Assembly: GCF_029542785.1 (NCBI RefSeq)
Contig: NC_083378.1
Location: 124,001-188,000 of the forward strand
Origin: Malassezia japonica
Taxonomy: Eukaryota > Basidiomycota > Malasseziomycetes > Malasseziales > Malasseziaceae
Direction: 5' to 3'
DNA length: 64,000 bases
Part shown: positions 11,972-23,429 of the stretch, one piece after another
How positions within the stretch are numbered: position 1 is the stretch's first letter
How the letters are laid out: each line of letters opens with the position of its first letter
The notes under the pieces: model-generated
Seen by the model: only the letters and a program-made list of their open reading frames with translations
Database searches by the model: none
What the model was told of the DNA's origin: nothing
Made by a program: the position numbers and the translations under genes

Positions 11972-12819
11972 TTAAGCGGCCTCCTCGCCCTTCGCCTCGG
12001 CGGCCGGCGCCGCAGGCGCGGCACCCTCGGCCTGAGGAGCAGCAGCGGCACCCTCGGCCGGCTTCTCGGTGTCCTGCATGTCACTCGTCCACTGTGGTTA
12101 GCAAAGTAGTAGTCCATAATACGCACCAGAGTGAGGTTGTCACGCAGGAGCTGCATGATAAGGGTCGAGTCCTTGTAGCTCTCCTCCGACAGGGTATCCA
12201 GCTCAGCGATCGCATCGTCAAAGGCCTGCTTCGCCAGGTGGCACGCGCGGTCGGGCGAGTTAAGGATCTCGTAGTAGAACACGGAAAAGTTGAGCGCAAG
12301 ACCCAGGCGGATGGGGTGGGTCGGGGGAAGCTCCGTCACGGCAACGTCCGAGGCGGCCTTGTACGACTCGAGCGACTTGTCAGCCGAGTCCTTGCGCTTG
12401 TCGCCCGTGGCGAACTCGGCGAGGTAGCGGTGGTAGTCACCCTTCATCTTGTGGTAGAACACCTTGCTCTCACCCGAGGCAGCCGAGGGGATGAGGTGGG
12501 TGTCGAGCACCTTGAGGATGTCCTCGCAGATCTGGGCCAGCTCCGACTCGATCTTCTCGCGGTAAACCTTGATCATGTTCACCTGGGACTCGTTGCCCTT
12601 CGACTCCTCCTTCTGCTCGATGGAGGAGACGATGCGCCACGACGCACGTCGCGCACCGATCACGTTCTTGTAAGCGACCGAGAGAAGGTTGCGCTCCTCA
12701 ACAGTGAGCTCCTGGTTGGACGAAGCAACACGCTTCATATTCTCAACCATCTCCTCGTAGCGCTCAGCCTGCTCAGCAAGCTTGGCGAGGTACACGGAAT
12801 CTTCGCGGGTCTGGGTCAT
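11972..12819 (-). CDS. BMH1: 14-3-3 protein
   Basis: Two exons (35-nt intron 12092-12126) encode 270 aa. Family hallmarks include [20 protein letters not shown], the phosphopeptide groove residues in [18 protein letters not shown], and DNLTLWTSD formed across the splice junction. The tail after [14 protein letters not shown] is Ala/Glu-rich. 14-3-3 dimers bind phosphoserine/threonine motifs and regulate signalling, including RAS-cAMP and TOR outputs. The ATG at 12819 gives [20 protein letters not shown], the usual start. The intron branch box is GCTAAC. Basidiomycetes often carry one or two copies, so the yeast symbol is only a family name. Confidence 0.97.
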
Positions 12820-13335
12820 GATGAACGATTTCAGAGTTCTGTGAAATAACAAGCACAAAGCGCAAAAGCGCGCGCGAATAGGTTAGCATCTGTTCGCGCG
12901 ATACGCACTTGCCCATGCTAGCATACATAGCAGGGGCAAGCAACCATTACGTACAAGCACGGACTCGTTCTACACTGAGAACCTAGGGGTGGTAGTCACG
13001 GACTGGTGAGCGCGGCAGATAGCCTGCCGGGGAGGCCACGGGCACCCATCAGTTTGCCCCGGCCACGTCTCAACCTGCCTGCGGTCGTCTGCGCCATCGA
13101 ATATCTAGCGGATTCTCATCCAATCACATTGCACCAAACACAATCGTACGGCACGCGAGGCCTGGGCGCGCGCCGCTCCAGTCGGGAACGGGCCGGCCCA
13201 GTAGGACACGGCAACATGTTAGGTTTTGCGTCCCAGTGTGCTGCGGCACAACCAACATGCGTGCACTGCCGCATGCACCAGCTGCATGCACAAAGATAAC
13301 GTAATTAGGGTTTAAGGATAGGACCTATGAGATCG
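12820..13335. promoter_or_regulatory. Long intergenic region upstream of the 14-3-3 gene
   Basis: This 516-bp stretch lies between the 14-3-3 start and the transporter stop, both on the minus strand, so it is the 14-3-3 promoter and leader plus the transporter 3' end. It has a CCAAT pentamer (13120-13124) and a run rich in GCATGC (about 13256-13292). I see no tRNA, no conserved ORF and no CACGTG. Confidence 0.45.
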
Positions 13336-15037
13336 TCACGTTACTTGCCGCCGGTCGTAGGCCCCCAGCCAGTGAAACGTGCGCATGGCGGCCACCAGCG
13401 TGCACAGACTCCCAACACGGAACAGGAGGCCCGTGCTGTCAAAGGCGGCCACCGTCGACTCGTCCCAGACCAGGGAGGGCATCATGAAAACTGGGTGAGC
13501 CAGGAAACGTACATAGGGAAGATAAGAGGGACGTAATTAGTTGGGGGAGCACAATACTCCAGTTATGCAGGCCCATCACCGCGCCAGCATGCGCGCGGAG
13601 GAGGCCCGCAGGCTCCGGCTCTGGCGCAGACGCCGCCTCGGCCTCTGGCGCCTCTGCAGGAGCGAGGGGGTTCAGCGCCACGGATTCAGGGGCGGTGGTT
13701 GATGTCGTATTCAGCAATATGCCAAGAAGCGCATAGGGCGCCCAGAGCGTCATAGACCAACACAGCCCCAGCGTGCCAATGAGCGCCACGGCGCCAGGCA
13801 CGGAATGGTGCGCATAGATGGGGCACGTAAAGAAGAGGAGGCCGACGACAAACATGACCTGCGAACAGAACCATGCCTCGGCCAACGTCGGCTTCCGAAA
13901 GTGCCGCGTCCATTGCGGCGCACGCGCGACGCGGACCTCGTGGGGCTTGGGTGCATGGAGCTCTTCGTCGGGGGGGTCGTCGGCGGACCACACCGTCGTG
14001 GCTGCGGGCGCATAGTCGTGCCGCGAGCGGCCGGGCATCACGCCGTGCAGGCACCACGGTAACGCGATGGATGCGGCAAACGACGTCAGCGAGTAGCACA
14101 ACAGGGCAAAGCTTCCCTTTCGTCGCGCCGCCTCGCTCATCGGGCCGGACGACGTGGGCGGTGTGCCGTGCGCCGCAAAGTAGATATCGGCCACCCAGGA
14201 CGAGCTAAAGTAGAGGATAGGGAACCATGCCAGCCACGAAAAGAACTGGATCTTGAACAGGTCCCAAATGGGCGGCGGCAGAGATTGGCCCGTACGGTAC
14301 AGGTGCCGCACCATGTCGCGTATCGCACGCCCTAAACTCTTGGGGGTATGATCATGAGCACGTACAAGCACTTGCTCATCGATAAGAAGGAACACGGTCA
14401 GGTGCGTCAGGACGAGCAGGACGGCCGCAGAGAGGGCCAGGATGCTCAGATGGTCCAAGTCTAGGCTCGACGACAAGTCCAGCTCGCCGACCAGGTAGCC
14501 AAGCACCGATCCCAGGTTTCCAAAGCGTGCCGCCCACGCATTCCCCAGATCCTGTTCGTCCACACGAAGAATGTCCAAGGCCAGCGCGCGGTGCGCAGCC
14601 GACAGGGTATTGACTGACACGTCGATCCCGATGATTCCGAGGACGCCCAGGAGCATGGCGAGCCACGAGACACCGTTTCCGGTCGTACGTGCGGCATTGC
14701 TTGCAATGGCCAGGCATACAAGGGCTGCCAGACAGAGGATCGCTCCACCGAGCATATACGGCCGCCGGCGCCCCCATTTCCGTGGGCACTCGTCCGACAA
14801 TATGCCAATGACAGGCTGGACTAGTAGTCCACTCAGCGGCCCACCCATCAGCACGATCGCTGTGGTACTCTTAGAAAAGCCGAGGCGCATGAGAAACGGC
14901 GCGGCGCGTGAGTTGAGGATCGACCATACGTAATGAGAGCCGAGGTGCCCGAGCATCACGACAGGCGAGCGCGACCATTCTGGCCCCCATATATACGCTT
15001 CGCCACGGATCTGCTCGTCTCCTCCGTCCGCTGCCAT
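13336..15037 (-). CDS. Major facilitator transporter of the SLC45/GPH (sucrose/alpha-glucoside) type
   Basis: Two exons (22-nt intron 13491-13512) encode 559 aa with about twelve predicted membrane spans. The loop after TM2 reads GILSDECPRKWGRRRPYML, the RWGRRRP-type signature shared by SLC45, plant SUT and Schizosaccharomyces Sut1 proton-sugar symporters. A long hydrophilic central loop and a cytoplasmic segment with SDE motifs are seen. Without the intron the frame would end early; splicing restores a C-terminal span and an extra 50 residues. The likely substrate is a disaccharide or glucoside with protons, inferred from family only. The SmF gene diverges 123 bp away. Confidence 0.85.
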
Positions 15038-15160
15038 GCGTAGTGGTCAAAGCGGTCGCGTCGCGATCCGCTCGCGTCTCCACAGACGAAGCCCCCGCGC
15101 GCTTTCACCCACGTGGCTCCACGTGAAAATTCCTCGTCGCAGCGTGCGGATCCTACGACG

Positions 15161-15449
15161 ATGCCGGTACGTGATGCGACGCTGACGCAGGACTTTCCTG
15201 TGAATCCCAAGCCATTCCTGCAACAGCAGATCGGAAAGAAGGTGCTGATTCGGCTCAAGTGGGGCTTAGAGTACAAGGGCTTCCTGGTCAGCACGGACAA
15301 CTACATGAACTTCCAGCTGGCGAATACCGAAGAGCTGCAGGACGGCAAATCGAACGGTACACTTGGCGAAGTGTTCATTCGGTATGTACATATACTAATC
15401 CAGTTGCAACAATGTACTCTATCTGCGCGAACTGTCGGACTCTGAGTAA
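15161..15449 (+). CDS. Small nuclear ribonucleoprotein F (SmF)
   Basis: The sequence [20 protein letters not shown] then [20 protein letters not shown] is the Sm1 motif of SmF. Splicing out 15382-15403 (22 nt) restores the Sm2 end [12 protein letters not shown]. SmF is one of seven Sm core proteins of U1, U2, U4 and U5 snRNPs. A second candidate intron of 24 nt at 15167-15190, right after codon 2, has a GTACGT donor, a CTGAC box and a CAG end. If spliced, the start becomes [11 protein letters not shown] (80 aa), closer to the family; if kept, eight extra residues are read in frame (88 aa). Two CACGTG boxes (15110, 15120) lie just upstream. Confidence 0.93.
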
Positions 15450-15524
15450 GAGCGCACGCAAAAAGCGTCTGCGCAGGTATCCATAGGGTGCCGAATACCC
15501 AGCAGGCGAGCTAATGTGATTCTG

Positions 15525-16430
15525 CTATGCATTATGAGCGAGTTGCTTGCGAGCCCACTCGACAAACTCGTCAATGACCGACGGCCACGCGGCGTCAAAG
15601 TCGTGGCTCTCAAAGCTCGGATCGATTTCTTGCGTGAACTCGAGGAACTGCGACCAAGTATCCTTGGAGACGATGCGCACGTTGGCCTCTTCTGTGAGGA
15701 AACGCTTCCATAGAGTGAACTGAGCAGGGGTGAAGGACGGGGGCTCTGTGCGCGTTCCCGCCGCGTCGTACGAAGGCGCATGCGGCAGCAAAAGGTCCCA
15801 AAAGGTGATGGCAACGTCCACGCCGATATTTTTCTGCCCTTCGCTGCGGGCAAACATGAATGTGTACTCGTACACGGTGGTATACAGCCCCTTCTTGGAC
15901 GGTGTTGCGCGAATCGGGCTGCGGGGGGGGATCACAGCGCCGTCCGTCGCAAAGGTATGCATCAGCGCAGGCACCACGCCTTGCTGCAGCTCAAGCACCT
16001 TTTCTTTAGACGGCGACCCGGTCAGACTCGCGCCAAGGCCGAGGCGTAGCCAGCCCTCGACGTAGCCGGCGCGCGTAAAGTGCCCCAACGACGGCGAATC
16101 GAGGTAGTAGGACAGCGGCAGCACCGCAACGCTTGCGACATCGACATTGATCTCGTTAAACATGGTCAGCGCGCCTTCGGCAGTGATGGTATCAGGCTCC
16201 GCATCGTCCTTGTACTCGTCAAAGAGCGCGTGGAGCGCGGCCGTAGCCTCCTTCTCCTGCTGCGGCGAGAGCCGTGGCGCGGCGCCTTGGTCCTTGCTAA
16301 AGTACGCATCGACCGCGGCCTCGAGGCGATAGTTATGATCACGAAGGAACTGCTGCGCATCCGCAGACGACGCGCCCGTCACCGCGACGAACCGCTGCGT
16401 CGTCGCACTCTTCGACACTTTGGTCACCAT
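15525..16430 (-). CDS. DCN1: DCN1-like cullin neddylation scaffold
   Basis: A single exon of 301 aa. An N-terminal UBA-like segment (about residues 8-45, FVAVTGASSADAQQFLRDHN) is followed by the PONY domain (about 50-295), with FARSEGQKNIGVDVAITFWD, the cullin-contact SYDAAGT region and FLEFTQEIDPSFESHDFDAA, a strong DCN1 match. Dcn1 acts as a co-E3 that positions Ubc12-Nedd8 on cullins and so activates SCF-type ligases. NOP14 lies just upstream on the same strand, its stop only 38 bp from this ATG. No intron is needed. Confidence 0.93.
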   Translation of the reverse strand: MVTKVSKSATTQRFVAVTGASSADAQQFLRDHNYRLEAAVDAYFSKDQGAAPRLSPQQEKEATAALHALFDEYKDDAEPDTITAEGALTMFNEINVDVASVAVLPLSYYLDSPSLGHFTRAGYVEGWLRLGLGASLTGSPSKEKVLELQQGVVPALMHTFATDGAVIPPRSPIRATPSKKGLYTTVYEYTFMFARSEGQKNIGVDVAITFWDLLLPHAPSYDAAGTRTEPPSFTPAQFTLWKRFLTEEANVRIVSKDTWSQFLEFTQEIDPSFESHDFDAAWPSVIDEFVEWARKQLAHNA

Positions 16431-16468
16431 GGGAGTGGAGGGAATCGAGGAAATAACTATGGTACAGG

Positions 16469-19358
16469 CTACTTTTTGCCGGCGCGCTTCTTGAGCACGG
16501 CCTTGGCGCGGTCGAGCTGCTTTTGCTCGGAGCGCTCCTCCTGGAGGCCACTGGTAATCTTGTCGATCTTGCGCTTGTAGGACACGTCCTCTTCGACGCG
16601 CGCCTGCTCGCGCGCCTCGGCCAGGAACTGCGCATCCTTGCGCAGCTCGCGGATCGCTCCCTTGCGCTCCTTCTTGAGCAGCGCACGCAGCTTGGCCGTC
16701 TGCGCACGCTCCGTGTCGGGGTCCGTCGCGCGCTTCGGGTCGAAGGCCTGCTGGTCGAACTTGGGCGCGTACGACGCAATGGACAGCGCACGGTGGGCCT
16801 GCAGACGCAGCGCACGGCGGTTCTCGACCGCACGCTCGAGCTGTGCACGGAGCTTGGCCGCAGTCGTGCTTACGAGACTGGCGAGCGTCGGCATCGAGCC
16901 CCGCAGGCGCGACGCACCGACCTCGAGCAAAAAGGCAAGCGGCGTAAAGAGCTCCACAAAGCCGGGGCTGCTCTGGTAGAGCGACGCAAGGCGCTCTTGC
17001 AACGCGAGCGCCAGGTGCAACAGGTCGGCGCGCGTCTGTGCATCGTTGTGCGAGCCAGAGAGGAGCGTCGCAAGGCGCAGCGGCGTGCTGGGCGTCGCAT
17101 CCTCGGTCACGGCGAGGTGCGCCGTGTGCGCCGCGCCGACATCCGGCGTTGGGATGCCGTACTCTTCCGCGAGCGCCTTGGCAGGCGACGTGCCACTCGT
17201 CTTTAAGGACGGAAGCAGAATGGCCGTGATCGAGTAGAGCGCATTGAGCGCCTCGGGCATCAGGCGCTTGCTCGCACGCTGGTTCGACGCAAGAAGCGTG
17301 CAGAGGTACAGGCTAGAGGCCATATCCTCCAGCGAACGGATGCGTGCATGAGCGAGGTACTGCGCCATGAGCAGCGACAGCGGCGTCGCGACGGGGTGCC
17401 AGCGGTCGCTCGTCGGCCACACGAGGCCGGCGGTGCGCAGCAGGCACAGCTCAGGCAGCGCAGGCCACGTCAGCGAGCTCAGCTCCAGGGGGCCACGGCC
17501 GAGGCCACGGGTAAGGTTGCGCTGCATCATGGCGAGCTTCGCCACAAAGTGCTCAGCGGCACGCGCAGGGTATGTCTTGGAAAGCTCGGCAATGTGCAGC
17601 ACGAGATCGTTGAGCACGCCAAAGTCGGCCGATGGCGAACCGTTGTCGTGCACACCGCGGGCGCCTTGGCTCGCACGGTAGAGCAGGTGGTCGACCAGGA
17701 CGCCAAGGAAGCGCTGCAGACGCTCGGGGTTCTTTTCGTCCAGGTTCGGCGCATGCAGCGTGCGGATGCGACTGATGACGGTGTTGAGTTGCGAGGGCTG
17801 CACTTGGTGCTCTTCTAAAATGTCCAGAAAGGCGTCATGCGACGTGGGGCAGGGGAAGGTAAATGGGAGCGTAGGGACCTCGTCGCGTTTGGGGAGCGAG
17901 CGGCCGTAGCCAGGCGCCGTGTCTTCGGCGGGGGTATCACGGAGGTGTTGACGCTCGAATTTGGAGAGACCGTCGTCTTCCTCGTCGTCTTCCTCATCCT
18001 CGTCCTCATCCTCGTCCTCCTCCTCGTCTTCCTCCCCATCCTCATCGTCTTCCTCATCATCCTCATCGTCTTCCTCCTCTTCCTCATCATCCATATCAAA
18101 GCGAGGCTCAAACTGCGCATCGAGACTCGCACCAAGACCCATCGCCGAGCGCACCGAGCGCTTCTCGCCGCTGGATCCCTCGACAAGTCGGCGCTTGGCC
18201 GGCGCCTCGTCGTCCTCTTCGCCCTCCTCGTCGTCCTCCTCCTCGACGACCTCTTCGCCGTGCATACGGCGCTGACGCGCAGCCTCCGCCTCGCGCAGGC
18301 GCTTTGCCTGCTCCTCGGCGAGCTCTTCTGCCGACTTGAGACGGTCCTGTGGCTTTGCGCGGCGCTCGAACGCCATTTCACGCACGAATGCATCGTACGC
18401 CTCGCTCTTTTCGTCGGCCGTCGACTTGGGCGGCTCCTCTGGCTCTTCGCCCTCCTCCTTCTGCGGGCGCTGGAAGAGGAGCGAGCGAATATCGCCGAGC
18501 TCCTCGTCGAGCTCCATGCGCATTTCGTCGTCCTGGTCCTTGGCCTTTTGGCGTTCGTACTTGGCGAGCTTGGACTTGGCGATGATATCCTTCATGACCT
18601 CGGCCTTGTTGCGGGTGCCATCGTTCGGCTCGTCAAAGCCCGCAAAGTGCCCCTGCTCGGTCTCGTGGGCGTCAATGTTGCCTGTGGTTAGTCTGTCCCA
18701 AAGCAAGTGAGCTCAGCAATCTCCAGTAGAACTTAATCCGGCATGGCCTATCGGCCCATACGGACAACACTTTTTGTGTCGAGTCATCCCAGATGTGCAT
18801 GGCTCGGTACGTACCTTGGTCGTCCTCGTCCTCGTCTGGATACACGTCTGGCATTTCTTCGAGGCCCGAGAGCGAGCGGCCGTAGTGCGTCAGGCCGGTG
18901 TCCTCGTCGTCGTTCAGGTCAAAGAGCGACGTCTTGCCTGTGCGGTTCTGGCGCTCGTGCGTGAAACGCTGCAGCATCTTGTCCTCGACGGACATGTGCG
19001 GATTGTACTCGCCAAAGCGGCGGTCGACGAACGACGACGAGCGGTGACGACCCGCGATTTCCGGCAGCAGCTGCTCGCGGCGCTGCTGGATTGCACCCGA
19101 CTTGGTTACGCCAGGGCGCCCGGTCGTGCCTTTGACCTTGCGGCCGAGCACGTCGTTCTTGCTCTTTGCCACGCGCTCGTCAAAGGCGTTCAGGTTGCCC
19201 ATCAGCGCGTCGAGACGCTTGCGGCGCTGCTGCGCGCGGTACTGGCCGACACGCCCCTCTTCATTCTGCCCCTTTTTCGGCTTGCTGCCCGTCACACCCG
19301 CGTCGCGGAGGCCAGTGCGGAGCTGCGCGAGCTGCGACCCGCCCTTCTTGGAGCCCAT
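16469..19358 (-). CDS. NOP14: Nucleolar complex protein 14 (small-subunit processome)
   Basis: Two exons encode 918 aa; the intron is unusually long here (133 nt, 18682-18814). The N-terminus (GSKKGGSQLAQLRTGLRDAG, NAFDERVAKSKNDVLGRKVK, FVDRRFGEYNPHMSVEDKML) and the post-splice GNIDAHETEQGHFAGFDEPN are classic Nop14. An acidic Asp/Glu block (about residues 370-410) is encoded by an imperfect GAG/GAC-type repeat at 17979-18095. Nop14 is needed for 18S rRNA processing and 40S assembly with Emg1 and Noc4. The ATG at 19358 is the first after an open but Met-free stretch. NDUFA13 diverges 92 bp away, with a CACGTG box at 19397 between them. Confidence 0.94.
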
Positions 19359-19450
19359 CGCGGCCAGTCGCAAGCCGCGCCAAAAAAAAGATAGGTCACG
19401 TGTAGCCCGGAGGAAGCGCCGGCGACCGAAACGGCTTACCACGATACGGC

Positions 19451-19920
19451 ATGAGTCAAGGCGGTACGTTGCACGACTAACAGTAGTGGGCTACAAGCAG
19501 TATGTGTTTCATCTTACATCAGGGATCTCCCGCCTCGCGGTGGTTTTGCGCCGATCCGGTACAAGCGCAACATCCCGACCAAGGGGCCGAGCGGTGTTGC
19601 GCTCCTCTCGGCGGTGGCCGGTCTGACGGCGTTCGGTTTCTACCGCGTGGGTCAGAACAACATTGAGAAGCGGTACGTGGGATGACTTATGTAGTGAGCT
19701 TGCGCGTGAGCGCGCGTGGAGCCGCATCCACCTGACGCCGCTGCTCCTCGCCGAGTCCGACCGCGACACGTTCCGCCGCGAAAAGGCGACGCTGCTGCGC
19801 GAAAAGGAGCTCATGAAGGACGTCAAAGGCTGGGAGGTGCGTTTTCTCTACTCACAGCAGGCTGGCAAGAGTGTGTACAACACCAAGCGCTACACCCCCA
19901 ACAGCTACGTAGTTATGTAG
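19451..19920 (+). CDS. NDUFA13: Complex I accessory subunit NDUFA13 (GRIM-19)
   Basis: Five short exons encode about 125 aa. Introns are 19464-19486 (23 nt), 19500-19522 (23), 19673-19694 (22) and 19837-19860 (24, or 21 using the earlier AG). Exons 1 and 2 are each only 13 nt. Splicing rebuilds MSQGVGYKQDLPPRGGFAPI then RYKRNIPTKG, the standard fungal start, then a membrane span (VALLSAVAGLTAFGFY) and LLLAESDRDTFRREKATLLR. The C-terminus NTKRYTPNSYVVM is shorter than the human one, as in other fungi. The protein belongs to the membrane arm of mitochondrial complex I, so this organism has a rotenone-sensitive-type enzyme. No other exon combination restored the frame. Confidence 0.93.
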
Positions 19921-20134
19921 GGTCTACTACATGCTCGACGGACTCGGAGAGGACGACGGGGAGGGAGGGCTGGGATTCGTAGTGCTGCGAAGCGTGCTTG
20001 GGGCACGGCCGCGCCTGCTGCTACGGCCGCTGCGCTTCGTACCAACCCCTCCTCGTCGGGGACCTGCTGCTGACAAACACTCGGGAGGCTTGCCAAGTGG
20101 AGGGTCAGTGCGGATCACCGCGGCATGCACGGGG

Positions 20135-23100
20135 ATGGTGCAACGCAAGCGGAGTAAGCGTGGGAAGAAGGGCACGGCCGCGCCGCGTGAGTCGACGCCG
20201 ATATGCGAGGCGCAGGCTCACGATGTGCCGTCGCCTGCGCCACGCCCTGCCGAGGCGGGTCAGGCGGCGAAGGCGGAGCCTACCGATGTGGCTCCGAACG
20301 AGGCCGATGCCGACGTTTCCGACGTCAACGAGCCTGCGGCCGAGGATGCGCCGCATGCTGCGGGTGCGCATAACCCCTCTTCGGACGAGCGGTCTTTATC
20401 ACAGGAGCACACAGCGTCCGACTCGCACCCTGCTTCTGATTCACACGATGCGCCCGACTCGTACCGAGCGGCGGACCCTATGCTCTCTGAAACGCATTCC
20501 GAATTGCGCGGCGCACCGTCCGATACGAACGACACACGCTCGGAATCGATACCGTCGGACCTCTCCGATTCCTTTGACGAGGAGCCCATGTACAACATCA
20601 CCTCGATTGGATGGAGTGCCAAGGATATCTTCTCGAAAGACTCGCTCAGCGCTGTCGCCGTGTCGCAGGACCATATTGCGATCGGGATGTATTCTGGCAT
20701 GATCTATGTCCTGAACAAGGACGGCCTTCTCCAAAAAGGCTTCCAGTTCCATACCGCCGCGGTCCACCGCCTGGTCTTTGACACGACCGGCACGTTTGTC
20801 GGCAGCGCCGGCATGGACGGCCTTGTGGCCATTGCGTCGCTGCAGACCTCTGAGCAGTACCGCTTTGACTTTAAGCGGCCCGTCCAGACGCTCGCACTCG
20901 AGCCGCAGTTCGGCCAGCGCTCCTCGCGTGCGTTCGTATGCGGCGGCATGAGCGGTGCGCTGATCCACCGCGAAAAGCGCTGGTTCGGCCACAAGGAGAC
21001 CGTGCTGCATTCAGGTGAAGGGCCGATCTGGGCCGTGGCGTGGCACGGCCGCTGGATTGCGTGGGCGAACGAGCGGGGCGTGCGTATTCTCGACGCACAG
21101 ACGCACGAGCTCATCACTTTTATTCCCGCGCCGGAGCCGAGCGTGCGCTGCGAACTGGCGCGGTGCACGCTCGTATGGCGCGCGAGCGCGACGCTGCTCA
21201 TTGCGCAAGGGCAGCGCATCACGGTGGCGCATGTAAATACGCGCGACGCGCCTGCAGAGATGATGCAGAACGTATCGGGCCTGTCGACGCTCGTGCCCGG
21301 CCTGAGCTCGACCTCGCCGTCGTTCTACGTCGAGATCACCGACATCTTTCAGCTCGACTCGCTCGTCGCCGGGCTTGCGCTGGACGGCGAGCACCTCGTG
21401 GCGCTTGCGTACCTCGCGCACGAGGACGATCTCGAGCGGCTGCACGATGAGAGCGTCGCGACCGCCATGCTGCATCCGCCTGACGTGCCCGAGCTGCGCA
21501 CGATCAACCGCCACGGCGAAGAGGTCGGCAGCGACGTGCTGAGCGTGCTGGACTCGGCGCGGCTGCGCTGCAACGACTACCACCTGTGCCCGGTCGTGGA
21601 AGAGCGGCAGAATCCGGTGCGCAGACGCAAAGAGCCGCACACGGTGCTTTACCTCGCGACGCCGTCGCAGCTGTTCGTCGCGCGCCCGCGCACCGAGCGC
21701 GATCATATCGACTGGCTCTTGGAGCGCCGCGAATACCGCGAGGCGCTCGAGAGGCTCGAGGCGCTCGGCAGCGAAGGCGCACACGCGCTCGGCTTTGATA
21801 CGAGCGCGATTGGGCGCGAGTACCTCTTGTACCTCGTTGACGAGTGCGACGACTACCGCGGCGCCGCGGCGCTCTTCCCACTGCTCCTGCGCACGGACGC
21901 GAATGCGTGGGAGGAAATGGTCTTTTTGTACCTCGAGCGCAACCAGCTTGCGGCGGTCCTTCCTGAAATTCCGACGCAGGACCCCGAGCTGAGCGAGGTC
22001 GCGTACGATATGGTGCTGGTGCACCTTCTGCATACCGACGAAGCCAAGCTGTTGGATACGCTGCGGAAGTGGCCTGCGCATTTGTACTCGCGCCAGGCGG
22101 TCGTTGCTGCGATCCACGACCGCCCGACGTCGTCTGCGACGCTGCTTGCGTGCCTGGCCGAGCTGTACCTCGCCGGCCGGCAGCCCGGCAAGGCACTGTC
22201 GTACCTTGTGCAGCTGCGCGATCCGGCGGTATTCGACCTGATCCGCGAGCACAATCTCTTTACCGACGTGCAGGACAAGCTCGGTTCGCTGGTCGAGCTG
22301 GACCAGGACCTTGCCGGGACGCCGCGCCCCGAGGCGAGTGTCGTCGCGCCGCTCCTTGTCGACCATCTGCACTCGATCCCCATCGACCGCGCAATGCCGC
22401 AGTTGAAGCCGTACCCGTGGTACCAGTACCTCTACCTGAACGCGCTCTTTGAGCGCGATCCCCAGCTGATCACGCACTATGCTAACCTCTTGGTGAGCCT
22501 GTACGCGGAATACCACTATGCCAAGCTCATGCCGTTCCTACGCACGATGAGCTACGTCTACTCGTTCGAGAAAGCGTACCGCATTTGTGAGAAGCACGAC
22601 TATGTCCCGGAAATGGTCTTTTTGCTGGGCCGTACCGGCGACGTGCGCGGCGCGCTGAACCTCATCATCGAGCGCCTGCACGACGTGACCATGGCCGTCG
22701 ACTTTGTAAAGCAGCAGGACGACGACGAGCTCTGGGACCGCCTGCTCCTCTACTCGCAGGACAAGCCCGCGTTTATCCGCGGCCTCCTCGAGCACGTCGG
22801 CGGCGAAATCGACCCGGTGCGCATCATCCGGCCCATCCGCGAGGGACTCGCGATCGAGGGACTGAAGCCCGCCGTGATCAAGATCCTGCACACGATCCAC
22901 CTGCAGCACTCGCTTTTGCAGGGATGCAGCCAAGTCCAAACACAGGCCGCGCGCGACCTCTCCGTGCAGCACCAGGATGCCCTGCGTGCTGCGCGGTACT
23001 GCGATGGTACGTGCTTCTACTTACCTAGCGAATACAAAATGCGTCGTGTGCGACGAACCGATGCTCCACGGCGCACAGCCCGTCGTGCTCTTCTTTTGCT

Positions 23101-23423
23101 GGCACTCGGCGCACCTCGCATGCGTTGCGCCGCAGGCCGTGCGCCGTGCGCCGGCCCTGCCATTTGCATCGGCGCTCGAGACGACCACCGCCGCGGACGC
23201 ACGCGAGAGCGAGGCGTGGCTCAGCGAGGACCCGTCCGAAGACGCCCCGCTGCAGCTCGCCGCAGGGCAACAACAGCCGTTCGCAGCGACGATCGCCGCA
23301 CAGAGCCGCGCACGCGCACAGCGCCACGCCATGTTCCGTGCAAAGCAGCTGTCTCTGCTGCCGTTTGCACGCACAGGGTGCCCAGTGTGTGCGGAAAATA
23401 GAGCGTACTGTTTAGAGGCGTAG
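20135..23423 (+). CDS. VPS41: Vacuolar sorting protein VPS41 (HOPS subunit)
   Basis: Two exons (22-nt intron 23007-23028) give 1,088 aa. Order: a disordered basic then acidic N-terminus (1-150), a WD40-like propeller (about 150-540, with HTAAVHRLVFDTTGTFVGSA), a clathrin heavy-chain repeat solenoid (about 570-950) and a C-terminal RING-H2 restored by splicing (CVVCDEP ... HSAHLACV ... GCPVCAENR). VPS41 is the Rab7/Ypt7-binding effector arm of HOPS and tethers vesicles at the vacuole. An earlier in-frame ATG at 19931, just 11 bp after the NDUFA13 stop, would add 68 residues of odd composition; the ATG at 20135 is preferred. The stop codon is 6 bp from that of convergent NUP42. Confidence 0.93.
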
Positions 23424-23429
23424 GGTATA

